Position numbers and translations under genes: made by a program
Origin: Pseudalkalibacillus hwajinpoensis
Lineage (GTDB): Bacteria > Bacillota > Bacilli > Bacillales > Guptibacillaceae
Reading direction: 5' to 3'
Assembly: GCF_015234585.1 (NCBI RefSeq)
Contig: NZ_JADFCM010000008.1
Coordinates: 434,001 to 498,000, forward strand
Length of the DNA: 64,000 nucleotides
Part shown: piece by piece, positions 34,505 to 43,473 of the stretch
Position numbering within the stretch: the first letter of the stretch is position 1
Layout: the number at the start of each line of letters is the position of its first letter
The notes under the pieces: generated by a model
Database searches by the model: none
Seen by the model: the letters and a program-made list of their open reading frames with translations, nothing else
Told to the model about the DNA's origin: nothing

Positions 34505-35513
34505 AATCCCAATAAAGAACTTGTACTACATGCTCTGCTATTCTTGGGACCATTTGAGTGAAATAGGGGAGGCAACTGTTGCTGGAGACGATGATAAAGA
34601 TTTACCTAACCTTCTTACTAGAATACTGATTGGTAAGTTACGCTCCCTTATTAAAAGAGGTTTTTATAGAGAATATGTAGAGCTTGAAGAGGAAGCATCG
34701 ACTTTAAGAGGAAAAGTACTATTCAGCGAATCAATCGCAACAACTTCGTTCAAACGCGGTAAGATGCATATTCTTTATGAAGAAATGAGCCATGATATTC
34801 TTCATAATCAATTGATTAAAGCAACACTTCTGCAATTAGTAAAGATGAAAGAGTTGGACGATGATTTACGCAAAAAAGTAAGCAAATTAACGAGTTATTT
34901 TCATGAAGTGACGCCTATTAAGCTGAACCGTGATCTTTTTAAGAATATTAAGCTACATCGAAGCAACCGGCATTATCGGTTTGTTCTTGATATTTGTCAA
35001 TTTCTTATGGAATCAAGTCTATTAATTGAAGAGGGTCAAACGAGTCAATTTGCAGATTTCTATCGTGATCCAAGGGAAATGGCGATGTTATTTGAGAATT
35101 TCGTTAGAAACTTTTACCGAAATGAATTACCCTTTTATCAAGTTAGTCGTGAAACAATCTATTGGCAGGCTGAAGGAAATAATGATAAGTATCTTCCACG
35201 AATGCAAACGGATATTACGTTGAAAGATAATGAGAGAAAAATCATAATTGATACGAAATACTACCAACATACGCTGACTTCTAATTATGGTTCTCAAAAG
35301 GTTCATAGCGGTAATCTTTATCAGCTTTATGCTTATTTAAATAACCAGCAAAGTCCGCTTCCAACAATGGGTATGCTTTTATATCCAGAGGTGAATCATA
35401 CCTTAGATTTGAATTATCAAATTCAGGGGCACCGAGTTCAGGTTTGTACGGTCGATTTGAATATGGGGTGGAGGAAGATTCACGAGCGATTAATAAATAT
35501 AGTAACTCAATAA
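34479..35513 (+). CDS. mcrC: McrC-family PD-(D/E)XK endonuclease subunit
   Basis: 344 aa, ATG preceded by GAGGAGGAGAAAG, overlapping mcrB by 26 nt. IPIKNLYYMLCYSW is the usual McrC opening. RMQTDITL...KIIIDTKYY supplies the D...D-x-K nuclease core; FENFVRNFYRNE lies in the middle. Together with McrB this is a complete type IV restriction system cutting modified foreign DNA. Confidence 0.92.
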   Translation: MSSLAESSKIPIKNLYYMLCYSWDHLSEIGEATVAGDDDKDLPNLLTRILIGKLRSLIKRGFYREYVELEEEASTLRGKVLFSESIATTSFKRGKMHILYEEMSHDILHNQLIKATLLQLVKMKELDDDLRKKVSKLTSYFHEVTPIKLNRDLFKNIKLHRSNRHYRFVLDICQFLMESSLLIEEGQTSQFADFYRDPREMAMLFENFVRNFYRNELPFYQVSRETIYWQAEGNNDKYLPRMQTDITLKDNERKIIIDTKYYQHTLTSNYGSQKVHSGNLYQLYAYLNNQQSPLPTMGMLLYPEVNHTLDLNYQIQGHRVQVCTVDLNMGWRKIHERLINIVTQ

Positions 35514-35620
35514 ATTGATATTACATTATAAATAAGATTGTTAAGGTGAAATATATGTCAGGGTGCATTAACTCTTATAAACTATCAATGTTGTGAATAA
35601 CTCTAAAGGGGAGAAGGTAA

Positions 35621-36433
35621 ATGGGTCAGATACTTCATGTTAAAAAAAGTCTTGATAATTTACAAAAGATCTACTCAGAAAATCTTTTAGCACCTTTAAT
35701 TTCAGAAGAAATATATACATGTTTATATCAGGATAAAGCTGAAGATGTTAAGAAGAAGATGGTGGAACTTGATTTTGATTTTATTGGTGTTGAAAAAGAG
35801 GGCATTGTAATTGGGTATATAAAAAAAGATGAATTAAGAGAGGGATATATTTCTCAATTCGTTCACAATTTCGACCTAAGTGATCTGATTTCAGAATCCA
35901 CTTCTCTAATTGATTTATTAAAAATTATGAAAAATACTAATCCAATATTTGTGCTTGAAATGAACAGAGTAAAAAAAATTATAACAAAATCAGATTTGCA
36001 AAAACAACCTATACGGATGTTGGTGTTTGGGTTAATATCATTACTTGAAATGTTTTTACTAGACTTAATAAATCAAGAGTATCAAGATGAAAGATGGAAA
36101 GATCATTTAACTGATGAAAGACTTCAAAAAGCTATTGACCTATACAATATAAGGAAAGAAAGAAACGAAGGAATTGGGTTAATTGATTGCTTGCAGTTAT
36201 CTGACAAAGGTCGGATTATAAAACATTCTCCAGAGTTAAGAAAGTTATTGAATTTTAATTCCAAAACTAAGTTAAATAAATTTTTTGATGGAATCGAAGA
36301 ACTGCGTAATAACACAGCCCACTCACAAGAATATGTTTATCAAGACTTCAACGAGTTTTTGAATAAAATCACTAGAGTACAAGAATTATTAAGTCTATTG
36401 GATGATGAACGTAAGCATAACAGGCAACCCTAA
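35621..36433 (+). CDS. CBS-pair protein fused to HEPN-like domain
   Basis: 270 aa, ATG after GGGGAGAAGG. The N-terminal ~120 residues show a CBS pair (LDFDFIGVEKEGIVIGYIKKDELREG; TSLIDLLKIMKNTNPIFVLEMNRVKKIITKSDL). The C-terminal half is helical and contains GIEELRNNTAHSQEYVY, with RNNTAH fitting the Rx4-6H active-site motif of HEPN ribonucleases. A nucleotide-sensing CBS module controlling a HEPN RNase is the simplest reading; inferred. It follows McrBC by ~105 nt and has its own ribosome site. Confidence 0.65.
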   Translation: MGQILHVKKSLDNLQKIYSENLLAPLISEEIYTCLYQDKAEDVKKKMVELDFDFIGVEKEGIVIGYIKKDELREGYISQFVHNFDLSDLISESTSLIDLLKIMKNTNPIFVLEMNRVKKIITKSDLQKQPIRMLVFGLISLLEMFLLDLINQEYQDERWKDHLTDERLQKAIDLYNIRKERNEGIGLIDCLQLSDKGRIIKHSPELRKLLNFNSKTKLNKFFDGIEELRNNTAHSQEYVYQDFNEFLNKITRVQELLSLLDDERKHNRQP

Positions 36434-36586
36434 TATTATTGAAGAGATAATGAAGATTTTTACTAACGCTACCATACCAATTAGTTAAAATAATCAATAA
36501 GTCATCCTCTTACCCCTAAACTTTGCACCTATCCAAGCCGATGGAAATAAATGTAGGTTATTAATCGGTAGATAGGAGCAAACATT

Positions 36587-37389
36587 ATGTTATTTTTATT
36601 TCTTCAATTCTTGATATTCTTTCTATTATTTTTCGTATTTCTTCCCTATCTTTTTATCAAAGCACTTTTTAAAAGCAAACATAGGGTCTCTAAGGGACAG
36701 GCGGGGGAGAATCTCGTTCGTCGGTATATTGAGAAGTTGACCGAAATTGAAAGCTATCAGATTTCCGCAATTCATGATTTATACATACCAAAGGGTGACG
36801 GCACGACAAGTCAGATTGATCATGTAATGGTGACGGATAAGGGATCTTTGTGATTGAAACAAAGAACTATGAAGGCTGGATTTTTGGAAGTGAGAAGGCG
36901 CGTTACTGGACGCAAACGATATATCAGCATAAGCAGAGGTTTCAAAATCCTCTTCATCAAAATTACGGACATATTGAGTCGCTTAAAACTTTTTTGGGAG
37001 AGAAGTATTCTGAAATTCCTTATTACTCTGTCGTGATTTTTACAAACCGTTCTGAGCTGAAGCTTAAGGGACCTTTCCAAAATAGTGATGTGATTCATCC
37101 AGAGGATTTGAAACGGATTGTTGATCAGTATCCTGGTGATGTTCTTCCTTTGTTTTCACAACAGGAAATACGTGTGAAGCTGAAGGTGCTTGAAAAGCGG
37201 GATAAGGAAAATATCAAGGAAGTGCAGCAGGCGCACATTGATGGGATCCGTAGGCAGAAAGAGATTAACCAGACGAAGGTGAATGCGAATATTTGCCCGA
37301 AGTGTGGCGGGCAGTTGGTGCAGCGGACGGGGAAGATGGGCGAGTTTCTTGGGTGTTCTAGTTTTCCGAAGTGTCGGTTTGTTGCGTGA
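36587..37389 (+). pseudogene. NERD-domain nuclease with topoisomerase-type zinc finger, frameshifted
   Basis: Frame 1 (from ATG 36587) encodes an N-terminal membrane helix (FLQFLIFFLLFFVFLPYLF) and the start of a NERD domain (KGQAGENLVRRYI, TSQIDHVMVTDKG), then stops at 36853. The next frame resumes at once with FVIETKNYEGWIFGSE (E-x-K catalytic pair) and runs to a C-terminal C4 finger (CPKCGGQLVQRTG...FLGCSSFPKC). One missing base in the G-run near 36841 explains both halves. Recent mutation or sequencing error. The intact form would be a membrane-anchored nuclease common in Bacillus. Confidence 0.85.
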
Positions 37390-37584
37390 GGGATGAATCG
37401 TGAGAAGTGGATTTTATATACTTTATCTTTGGCTATGTTAAATGACGCTGTTGATAAATGTGGTAAAATTAAACTATCAAAGTAATGGATAATAAAAGTG
37501 GTAGAAGAAATATGGATCCTGTTTTACTTTTTCTTTTGATTTTTTTAACATTACGAAATTTCCCTATTATAGGAGCGTTCTAAT

Positions 37585-38523
37585 ATGAAAACGAAAATGA
37601 ACTATTTCATCTTACTTTTAACGATCATTTTTATAGTTGGTTGTACCAATTTAGAAGAGGCATCCAATAAAGATGCAGAAACAAATACACAAGAAGTAAG
37701 TACAGTTGAAACAAATGAAAATAGTGAAAAAGAAGAAACGAACACTACGGTTGTTGATGAACCAGTAGAAGAGGAAACACCAGACCCAACAGTTGATGAA
37801 CAGTTCGCAGGATACGAACTTATTGAAGTTGATGGTGGAGATTTGTCTGGACATCGAGAACCTAACGTCGTCGTGGATATTGGTTACGGTGACCGTGAAT
37901 ATTGGGCATTTACGAATGAATACGGACAACTCGTACGTGTCGTTGCTGACGAAATCATTCTACAAGATGATCGTAACGAACCTGTATTATCGTCTGGCAG
38001 ATACTATTCTGATGAGGCCAAGGTTCCGGGCGTCGAGAGTGATGTTTTAGATGAAGGACATATCATTGCTGATTCTCTTGGAGGGGTATCGAATGCTTAT
38101 AACATTACCCCACAAGAGAGTACACTCAACCGACATGGTGATCAAGCTTATATGGAAGACGCGATCCGTAGCGCAGGTGAAGCTACTGATTTCGAAGCCA
38201 TTATCACATATCCGGATACAGAAAAGCAGATACCTTCAAGTTATGAGTACACGTATACGTTGAACGGAAATGAGATCGTTGATACATTTGATAATGTGAA
38301 CCCTGATGAAGTTAACGCATCGCTCGGCTTAACTGAGAGTGAGCCTGACGATTCAACTCCTTCAGACACAGAGGGTGATATTTCTAGTATTGATACAAAC
38401 GGTAATGGACAAGTGACGATTAAAGAAGCAGAGGCAGCAGGTTATAGTATGCCGATCATGAGTGATCATTGGTTATATCCTTATATGCGTGATAATGATA
38501 ACGACGGTATGGTTGGTGAATAA
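37585..38523 (+). CDS. Secreted lipoprotein DNA/RNA non-specific endonuclease with calcium-binding tail
   Basis: 312 aa, ATG after TAGGAG. Signal peptide with lipobox IVGC (Cys20), then a Thr/Glu-rich spacer (~25-75). The beta-beta-alpha-metal nuclease core has DEGHIIADSLGGVSNAYNITPQESTLNRHG, where GH supplies the catalytic His and the N/PQ/N residues the metal site. The C-terminus (DTNGNGQVTIKEAEAAG, HWLYPYMRDNDNDGMVGE) is an EF-hand/Excalibur-like calcium motif. Surface-anchored nuclease, probably for DNA scavenging or competition. Confidence 0.88.
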   Translation: MKTKMNYFILLLTIIFIVGCTNLEEASNKDAETNTQEVSTVETNENSEKEETNTTVVDEPVEEETPDPTVDEQFAGYELIEVDGGDLSGHREPNVVVDIGYGDREYWAFTNEYGQLVRVVADEIILQDDRNEPVLSSGRYYSDEAKVPGVESDVLDEGHIIADSLGGVSNAYNITPQESTLNRHGDQAYMEDAIRSAGEATDFEAIITYPDTEKQIPSSYEYTYTLNGNEIVDTFDNVNPDEVNASLGLTESEPDDSTPSDTEGDISSIDTNGNGQVTIKEAEAAGYSMPIMSDHWLYPYMRDNDNDGMVGE

Positions 38524-38538
38524 GAGTCTAATCGCTTC

Positions 38539-38654
38539 GCCGGGACGGTTCTTATGATGCGATATTTCGAAAAAAGGTAGAGGAGCATTAATTATTAGTA
38601 TAATTGATGCTCCTTTTATTTTAGAGATGGATCGATAGAACCGTCCCGATAATT
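38539..38654. repeat. Dispersed repeat, copy 1 (diverged), nested hairpin with terminator
   Basis: CGGGACGGTTCT and AGAACCGTCCCG are outer arms; inside, GGAGCATTAATTAT and ATAATTGATGCTCC form a terminator stem with TTTTATTTT. Shares GGTTCTTATGATGC, ATATTTCGAAAAA and AGAACCGTCCCG with copies at 46424 and 49051. It terminates the nuclease gene. Confidence 0.65.
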
Positions 38655-38666
38655 CCTGCTAACATA

Positions 38667-38711
38667 AAACGCCTTTCTTAATGATTGCTCCATTAAGAAA
38701 GGCGTTTTTGA
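38667..38711. terminator. Bidirectional terminator between nuclease and arsR
   Basis: AAAACGCCTTTCTTAATG and CATTAAGAAAGGCGTTTT form a perfect 18-bp stem, A/T-rich on both outer ends. Confidence 0.85.
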
Positions 38712-38720
38712 GGCCAAAAG

Positions 38721-39047
38721 CTATTCTTTAACATTCTCCTCTACCATATGCCTCAGCATACTAAGCTTATTATCCCAGAATTGCTCGAAATAGGAGACCC
38801 ATTCTCTTACTTCTGCTAACTGCTCGGGTTGAAGGGAGTAGATTTTGCTACGGCCGACTTTGCGATCACTGACCAAGTTTGCATCTGATAAAACATTCAA
38901 ATGCTTGACGATCGCGGTCCGACTAATTGAGAAATGCTTACTAATTTCTTTAATGGAAGCGTCGTTTTTAGCAAGTAGCATCAGCATTTCTCTTCTGGAG
39001 GAGTCTGCGATTGCCTGATAAACATCATGCTTAGGCGCTGCCGACAT
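38721..39047 (-). CDS. ArsR-family transcriptional regulator
   Basis: 108 aa winged-helix protein: HDVYQAIADSSRREMLMLLAKNDASIKEISKHFSISRTAIVKHLNVLSDANLV...GRSKIYSL. No metal-binding CxC motif in the recognition helix region, so more like the SdpR/AHSA1-coupled subgroup. Encoded just after an SRPBCC gene (coordinates share one base), and likely binds the direct-repeat operator upstream of that gene. Confidence 0.9.
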   Translation of the reverse strand: MSAAPKHDVYQAIADSSRREMLMLLAKNDASIKEISKHFSISRTAIVKHLNVLSDANLVSDRKVGRSKIYSLQPEQLAEVREWVSYFEQFWDNKLSMLRHMVEENVKE

Positions 39048-39475
39048 TAGGCTTCTACAACCTTACGCAATCGATCGTTGACGATGCTTTCCCAGCCGTT
39101 GTTCATCGTATTGCGGGCGTCTTGCTGCGTCTTATCGGTTGGTTTCATGATTTCATCTGGATGACCCCAGCCATCGTGAATGAGTGTGAATTCCGTCTTG
39201 TCTTCTACTTCTTCTAATAAAAAGTGAATCACCCAGCCCTGATTTCCCCACGAGAAGGAGAGTTCTTTTGGTGGGTTCACCGTTAAGACTTTACAAGGGG
39301 ATGTTTCAAAAGGGGTTTCTAGCTCAAACTCATGCCCTTCTACAGCCTTAAAGTCGTTTGGCATAAACCATTCTGCCATGCCTTCTTGAGAAGAAACAGC
39401 TTTCCAAACTTTTTCGATGGGCGCTTGAAAGGTTACTTGCTTTTTGATTTGTGGTACTTTGTTTGTTTCACTCAT
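39047..39475 (-). CDS. SRPBCC/AHSA1-type ligand-binding protein
   Basis: 142 aa from ATG 39475 (GAGGAGGATCC upstream; an earlier in-frame start overlaps the operator). Typical START-like sequence: ITFQAPIEKVWKAVSSQEGMAEWFMPNDF-type opening, LSFSWGNQGWVIHFLLEE and TEFTLIHDGWGH. These proteins bind small hydrophobic ligands and are often paired with an ArsR repressor, as here. Confidence 0.88.
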   Translation of the reverse strand: MSETNKVPQIKKQVTFQAPIEKVWKAVSSQEGMAEWFMPNDFKAVEGHEFELETPFETSPCKVLTVNPPKELSFSWGNQGWVIHFLLEEVEDKTEFTLIHDGWGHPDEIMKPTDKTQQDARNTMNNGWESIVNDRLRKVVEA

Positions 39476-39490
39476 ATGGATCCTCCTCGA

Positions 39491-39534
39491 TATAACACCA
39501 TTTGGTTTCATGTAGATTATAACACCATTTGGTT
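39491..39534 (-). promoter_or_regulatory. Direct-repeat operator of the SRPBCC-ArsR operon
   Basis: TATAACACCATTTGGTT occurs twice, at 39491-39507 and 39518-39534 (27-bp period). The copies overlap and flank the -10 box, so occupancy would block transcription. Probable binding site of the ArsR protein. Confidence 0.65.
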
Positions 39535-39543
39535 ATATATCAA
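39516..39543 (-). promoter_or_regulatory. Sigma-A promoter of the SRPBCC-ArsR operon
   Basis: Minus strand TTGATA, 16 nt, TATAAT, about 40 nt before the SRPBCC start. Confidence 0.6.
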
Positions 39544-39775
39544 GTGGTTTTGTAGTGAGTATAAGGTGGGGCAGATACGATTAACCTCTTCTACCTTTGT
39601 TAGTTGATCAAAAAAGTAACAGAAAAAAATTACTTAATTTGGTCTTTTCAGTCAAGCAGTCATTTATTAGTATAGTATGTTTAGGTATCATATAAGGAGA
39701 GATACATATATTGGGTGCTAGTAGTTTCATCCTTTCTTTATTCTATAAGATTTAACAGAATCGGAGGTTTCCATT

Positions 39776-40426
39776 GTGAAATCGATAGTTAAGTTCGTTT
39801 TCTTATGCATGATTCTTTTTACAGGAGGTTGTCAGATGGGAAATGAACAACCTATCACGGATCCCGAAAAAGTGTCTGCGGAAGATTTACCTGACACACG
39901 AGCGATGCAGGATGAATTTACTAGAAGTTTCTTGAAATCTACGAAAGAGGTAGAGGAAGGTTATTATTTATTTCAGTCTGGTATCGATCGATTTGAGATG
40001 TATTTTCCGAACTCAGGTCTTATCGGTGAAAAAGGTTATTATGGGAAAAAGGGATCTGAACAATTTATCATTGGTATAGAAGAAACTCATTATGAAATCG
40101 GAATTACGATGGAGTATGCTCGTTTTCCACGAAAAGAAGACATCGAAACAAGTTTATCTGTTTTAGAAGGAAAAATGGATGAGAAACGAGATGTTGAAAA
40201 AGTAATGCAAGAGGGTAGAGAAGCTTATTATGCGAAGTTTACTAATGATGATCTCTTCGGATATAGCGCATATGTCCAAAATACGAATGAAACTGGCGGA
40301 ATTTTTATTACCTATTCGATAAAATGTCTGGAAACAACAACAGAATGCGATGAGGAAGATGCATTTATTAAATGGTTGAAGAGTATTAAATTCAAGGAAG
40401 AAGAGCTTAGTGAAAATAGTGCATAA
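39776..40426 (+). CDS. Lipoprotein of unknown function
   Basis: 216 aa, GTG start after CGGAGG. Lipobox TGGC (Cys19). The mature part is alpha/beta with DRFEMYFPNSGLIGEKGYYGKKGSEQFIIGI and two Cys (CLETTTEC) that could pair. No family recognised. 15 nt before the flavin reductase but a link is not evident. Confidence 0.75.
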   Translation: MKSIVKFVFLCMILFTGGCQMGNEQPITDPEKVSAEDLPDTRAMQDEFTRSFLKSTKEVEEGYYLFQSGIDRFEMYFPNSGLIGEKGYYGKKGSEQFIIGIEETHYEIGITMEYARFPRKEDIETSLSVLEGKMDEKRDVEKVMQEGREAYYAKFTNDDLFGYSAYVQNTNETGGIFITYSIKCLETTTECDEEDAFIKWLKSIKFKEEELSENSA

Positions 40427-40450
40427 GTCATCATATGAGGAGTGAAACCA

Positions 40451-41047
40451 ATGGATTTAACCCCTTCCGACCTAAAAACAAAAGATATCTACAAACTACT
40501 AACTGGCTCCGTTGTTCCAAGGCCGATTGCCTGGGTATCAACCGTGTCTGAAGACGGCGTTCATAACTTAGCACCATTTAGTTTCTTTACCGTTGCTTCC
40601 ACAAAACCTGTCATTCTCGCAATATCTATCGGTCAGGGATCAGGTGAGCGTGAGGGTATGGAGAAGGATACGCTCGCAAATATCCGGACTCAAAAAGAGT
40701 TTGTCATCAATGTGGTGTCGAGCTCTCTTGGAAACGAAATGCAAAAAAGTGCAGAGAACGTACCTGCGGAAGTCGATGAATTTGAGCATGCTGGGTTAAC
40801 ACCGATCGATAGTAAGACGGTGCAACCGAAGCGGGTGAAAGAAGCGGCGATTCATATGGAATGCAAGCTCCATCAAATTATTCCGCTTGGATCTAATGCC
40901 CTTGTTCTTGGGGAAATGACGCACTATCATATACAAGATGATACGTATTTAGGTGACTATAAAGTCGATCTCGAAAAGCTTTCACCACTCGGACGGCTTG
41001 CTGGAAACTATAGTGAGAGTAAGGAGTTTTTTATGTTACCGAGGTGA
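40451..41047 (+). CDS. Flavin reductase-like FMN-binding protein
   Basis: 198 aa from ATG 40451 (AGGAGTG upstream). Flavoredoxin/DIM6 fold: GSVVPRPIAWVSTVSEDGVHNLAPFSFFTVAS, KDTLANIRTQKEFVINVVS and the C-terminal LSPLGRLAGNYYS-type ending. Probably reduces or carries FMN. Common in Bacillus. Confidence 0.88.
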   Translation: MDLTPSDLKTKDIYKLLTGSVVPRPIAWVSTVSEDGVHNLAPFSFFTVASTKPVILAISIGQGSGEREGMEKDTLANIRTQKEFVINVVSSSLGNEMQKSAENVPAEVDEFEHAGLTPIDSKTVQPKRVKEAAIHMECKLHQIIPLGSNALVLGEMTHYHIQDDTYLGDYKVDLEKLSPLGRLAGNYSESKEFFMLPR

Positions 41048-41196
41048 GGTAAACAAAGGTGCTTTCATCACATGCTTTCTAATTTGCATCACTCTGGGAG
41101 TCCTTGATTAGATTATGGAATTCGGAGCGGTATGAATCATGTGAGTGGAGAACGGAATGAATAGATACAGTTGTGAAAAGCATACGAGATTCGCAG

Positions 41197-41240
41197 AAAT
41201 AGTCCTTTTCTCTCATGAGAAAAGGACTATTTTCGTTGAA
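41197..41240 (+). terminator. Terminator upstream of the polymorphic toxin locus
   Basis: AAATAGTCCTTTTCTC and GAGAAAAGGACTATTT form a perfect stem with TTCGTT after it. It lies in the 330-nt gap 41048-41414, which holds no convincing gene. Confidence 0.8.
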
Positions 41241-41414
41241 TGCGTCGAAAGACATAGAAAAGGAGGGGGAAGAGAGGGTATTCTAGGTTTAGAAATTAAT
41301 GGAAGATATGAGAGCGATCATTTCCTGCTCGACAATACAGCGGCTATACCTAACTAGACGTACACATAGACTTCATTTGTGGTGAAACGAGGTTTGGTCG
41401 AAAAGGAGGTTGCG

Positions 41415-41729
41415 GTGCTAAACGAACTAGAAGAATTTAAACGTTATTTAGAGCGTACGAAGTATCGGGCAGAAGCCGAGGCGTTGGAAGCGTATCTAGG
41501 AAAGGTAAGGGAAGCTAGATTTGATATCGATGATAGTAAACGAGTCTTTGATCACCATCATTCGGCTTACTCGTCGAATTGGGTTGGAGAGGCACGTGAA
41601 GCTTATGAATCGCTTATTGGAGAACTCGAACAAGCCTCTCAAAGTTTGTATGCGGTTCATGAGGAACTGACCTCTGCGATTAACGAAGAAATAGACCGAC
41701 TTCTTCAGAAAGCGGAGGGCTTGAAGTGA
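41415..41729 (+). CDS. Small helical T7SS partner protein (DUF5082/YwqH-I-like)
   Basis: 104 aa from GTG 41415 (AAAGGAGGTTGCG upstream). All-helical hairpin with a central SSNWVGEAREAYESL, a WxG-type turn, and no signal peptide, as in the small proteins encoded before LXG toxins (ywqH/ywqI of B. subtilis). Likely co-exported with or chaperoning the next gene's product; its stop overlaps that start. A copy of its last ~40 codons recurs at 44067. Confidence 0.75.
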   Translation: MLNELEEFKRYLERTKYRAEAEALEAYLGKVREARFDIDDSKRVFDHHHSAYSSNWVGEAREAYESLIGELEQASQSLYAVHEELTSAINEEIDRLLQKAEGLK

Positions 41730-43456
41730 CGAGAATAGCAATTAAACCAGAACAATTAGACCAGCTAGCAAGCGGCATCCAGGATGCCGAGCGAAAAGCA
41801 GATGAAGCGATTAGCGATTTTAAATGGAACTATCAATCTCTTCTAATGAACATCACGGGCGCGAACACCGGTAAAATTGATGCCCTTCAAGCGGAGTTGC
41901 AATATGAAATGCGCAAATACCGGGACAAGCTCCATGACCTACAGGCGGCAGTGAAATTAACCGAGAGAAAACTGACAGAAGAAGATCACTCGCTTTCGGC
42001 AAAGTTTGGTCTTATGGCATTAAAATTTAGTGGTTTAAACAAGTTGTTTCAGAATAATGATCCTATCACGGGAGAAGCATTAAGCTGGAGTGAACGTCTT
42101 TTTGGAAAAAATCCACTGAATGCTTCATACGGTGGTGCATTTGGAGAGATGTTTCCAGACCTGCAATATGCCTTAAACCCAAAGGTGATTCAGAGTAGGA
42201 TGAAGCAAACGTATGAAAGTGTCGTGCTCGATCCTTTATCAAAAACGACGACTTATCTAGACGATGTCCGCCAGGATGTGTCGCATAGTGTGGTCAGGTA
42301 CTCAAACTATGTGGATCGCTGGTGGGGAGAGACGCAACAGAAGGTTGATGAAGTAAGTAATACAACGTGGGATTTTATGGGTGATGTTGTAGAAGGTGTG
42401 CTGGATGGAAGTGGGAATGCAGTAAAGGATACATTTGAAGGGATTTTTCATGAAGGGTTCCTTGAAACAATCCGTCGTTTAAATCCTGTGTATAGCGTAA
42501 CGAAAGATGTGCCTAAACTGATAAGCTTATCTAAAAGCGTTTATGAAGATCCAAAAGGCAGTTTTCAAAAAGTAGTCGATGTGCCGAAATACATGTGGCA
42601 GGGTGTTAAAAAAGCCTGGGATCGAGATGTCGTAAACGGAGATGCGTCCAGTCGAACAGAATTTTTCACCTATGGGCTGACCACTATCGGTATAGGATTG
42701 TTAGGAGATAAAGGTCTCAGTAAAGTTGGAACAGCCGCGAAGACGATTGATAAAGTCAGTGATGCAGCCAAACGTGTTAAGATTGAAGGAAATGGTTCTC
42801 AGCCGGCATTAGCAGGAGTGAGTGCTGGGGCGGCTTCTAAAGGTGGCCCACCTTATAATGTGTTGAATGATCCGGTTTCGCGGATTAAGACTGAGATTGA
42901 TCGGGTTTATGGTGGGAAGGGTAGTAAAAATAAAGCACTTACAGTAAATGATTATCTTGACGAAATAGTCGTATCTGGTAAGGTCGATGCTACTAAACTG
43001 AATAAGCTTAAAAATAGTATTCAAAATAATGTTTTTAGTGTAGAGGAACTTTCGGAGATTAGAGAAGAAATGACAAGATTAGGTATTGCTTCTAAGTATG
43101 ATGAAGCTTTATTAAAAATAGATTTTGGTAAGTACCTTAGAGGACTAATAGGTGATCCACCTGTAAATATGGTAAATCCACATGCTCACCATATATTATT
43201 TAAAAAAGGTTTGGGTGACTCTCAGCAAAAACTCGTCCAAGAAGGACAACTAATATTAAGGAAGTATGGAATAGATCCGATAATCGGTAAAGAAAACTTA
43301 GCTTGGGCACCAAATAGGATTAGTGGACAACACAATATTGATGCATTAGAACATGTGGTAAACCAATTGAGAGCAGTAGATGAGGCTGGTGCAGATATAG
43401 ATGATATTATTGAAATTTTAGAGGACTTAGGAAAACAAGCTGCAACTAGAAAGTAA
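41726..43456 (+). CDS. T7SS polymorphic toxin with C-terminal AHH nuclease
   Basis: 576 aa, GTG start after GCGGAGGG. N-terminus ~1-90 is a helical WXG/ESAT-6-like export domain (IAIKPEQLDQLASGIQDAERKADEAI). The middle (~90-400) is a conserved linker almost identical to that of the next toxin, ending IKTEIDRVYGGKG. The C-terminal ~160 residues are unique and AT-richer, with HAHHILFKKG (H486-A-H-H489) and NLAWAPN, the AHH nuclease signature. The following gene is the presumed immunity protein. Confidence 0.85.
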   Translation: MTRIAIKPEQLDQLASGIQDAERKADEAISDFKWNYQSLLMNITGANTGKIDALQAELQYEMRKYRDKLHDLQAAVKLTERKLTEEDHSLSAKFGLMALKFSGLNKLFQNNDPITGEALSWSERLFGKNPLNASYGGAFGEMFPDLQYALNPKVIQSRMKQTYESVVLDPLSKTTTYLDDVRQDVSHSVVRYSNYVDRWWGETQQKVDEVSNTTWDFMGDVVEGVLDGSGNAVKDTFEGIFHEGFLETIRRLNPVYSVTKDVPKLISLSKSVYEDPKGSFQKVVDVPKYMWQGVKKAWDRDVVNGDASSRTEFFTYGLTTIGIGLLGDKGLSKVGTAAKTIDKVSDAAKRVKIEGNGSQPALAGVSAGAASKGGPPYNVLNDPVSRIKTEIDRVYGGKGSKNKALTVNDYLDEIVVSGKVDATKLNKLKNSIQNNVFSVEELSEIREEMTRLGIASKYDEALLKIDFGKYLRGLIGDPPVNMVNPHAHHILFKKGLGDSQQKLVQEGQLILRKYGIDPIIGKENLAWAPNRISGQHNIDALEHVVNQLRAVDEAGADIDDIIEILEDLGKQAATRK

Positions 43457-43473
43457 AAGGAGGAGGAATTAAT

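Noticed and set aside
41145..41357. 70-codon ORF before the toxin locus
   Set aside because: It runs through a perfect terminator hairpin, has no ribosome site and no protein-like pattern.
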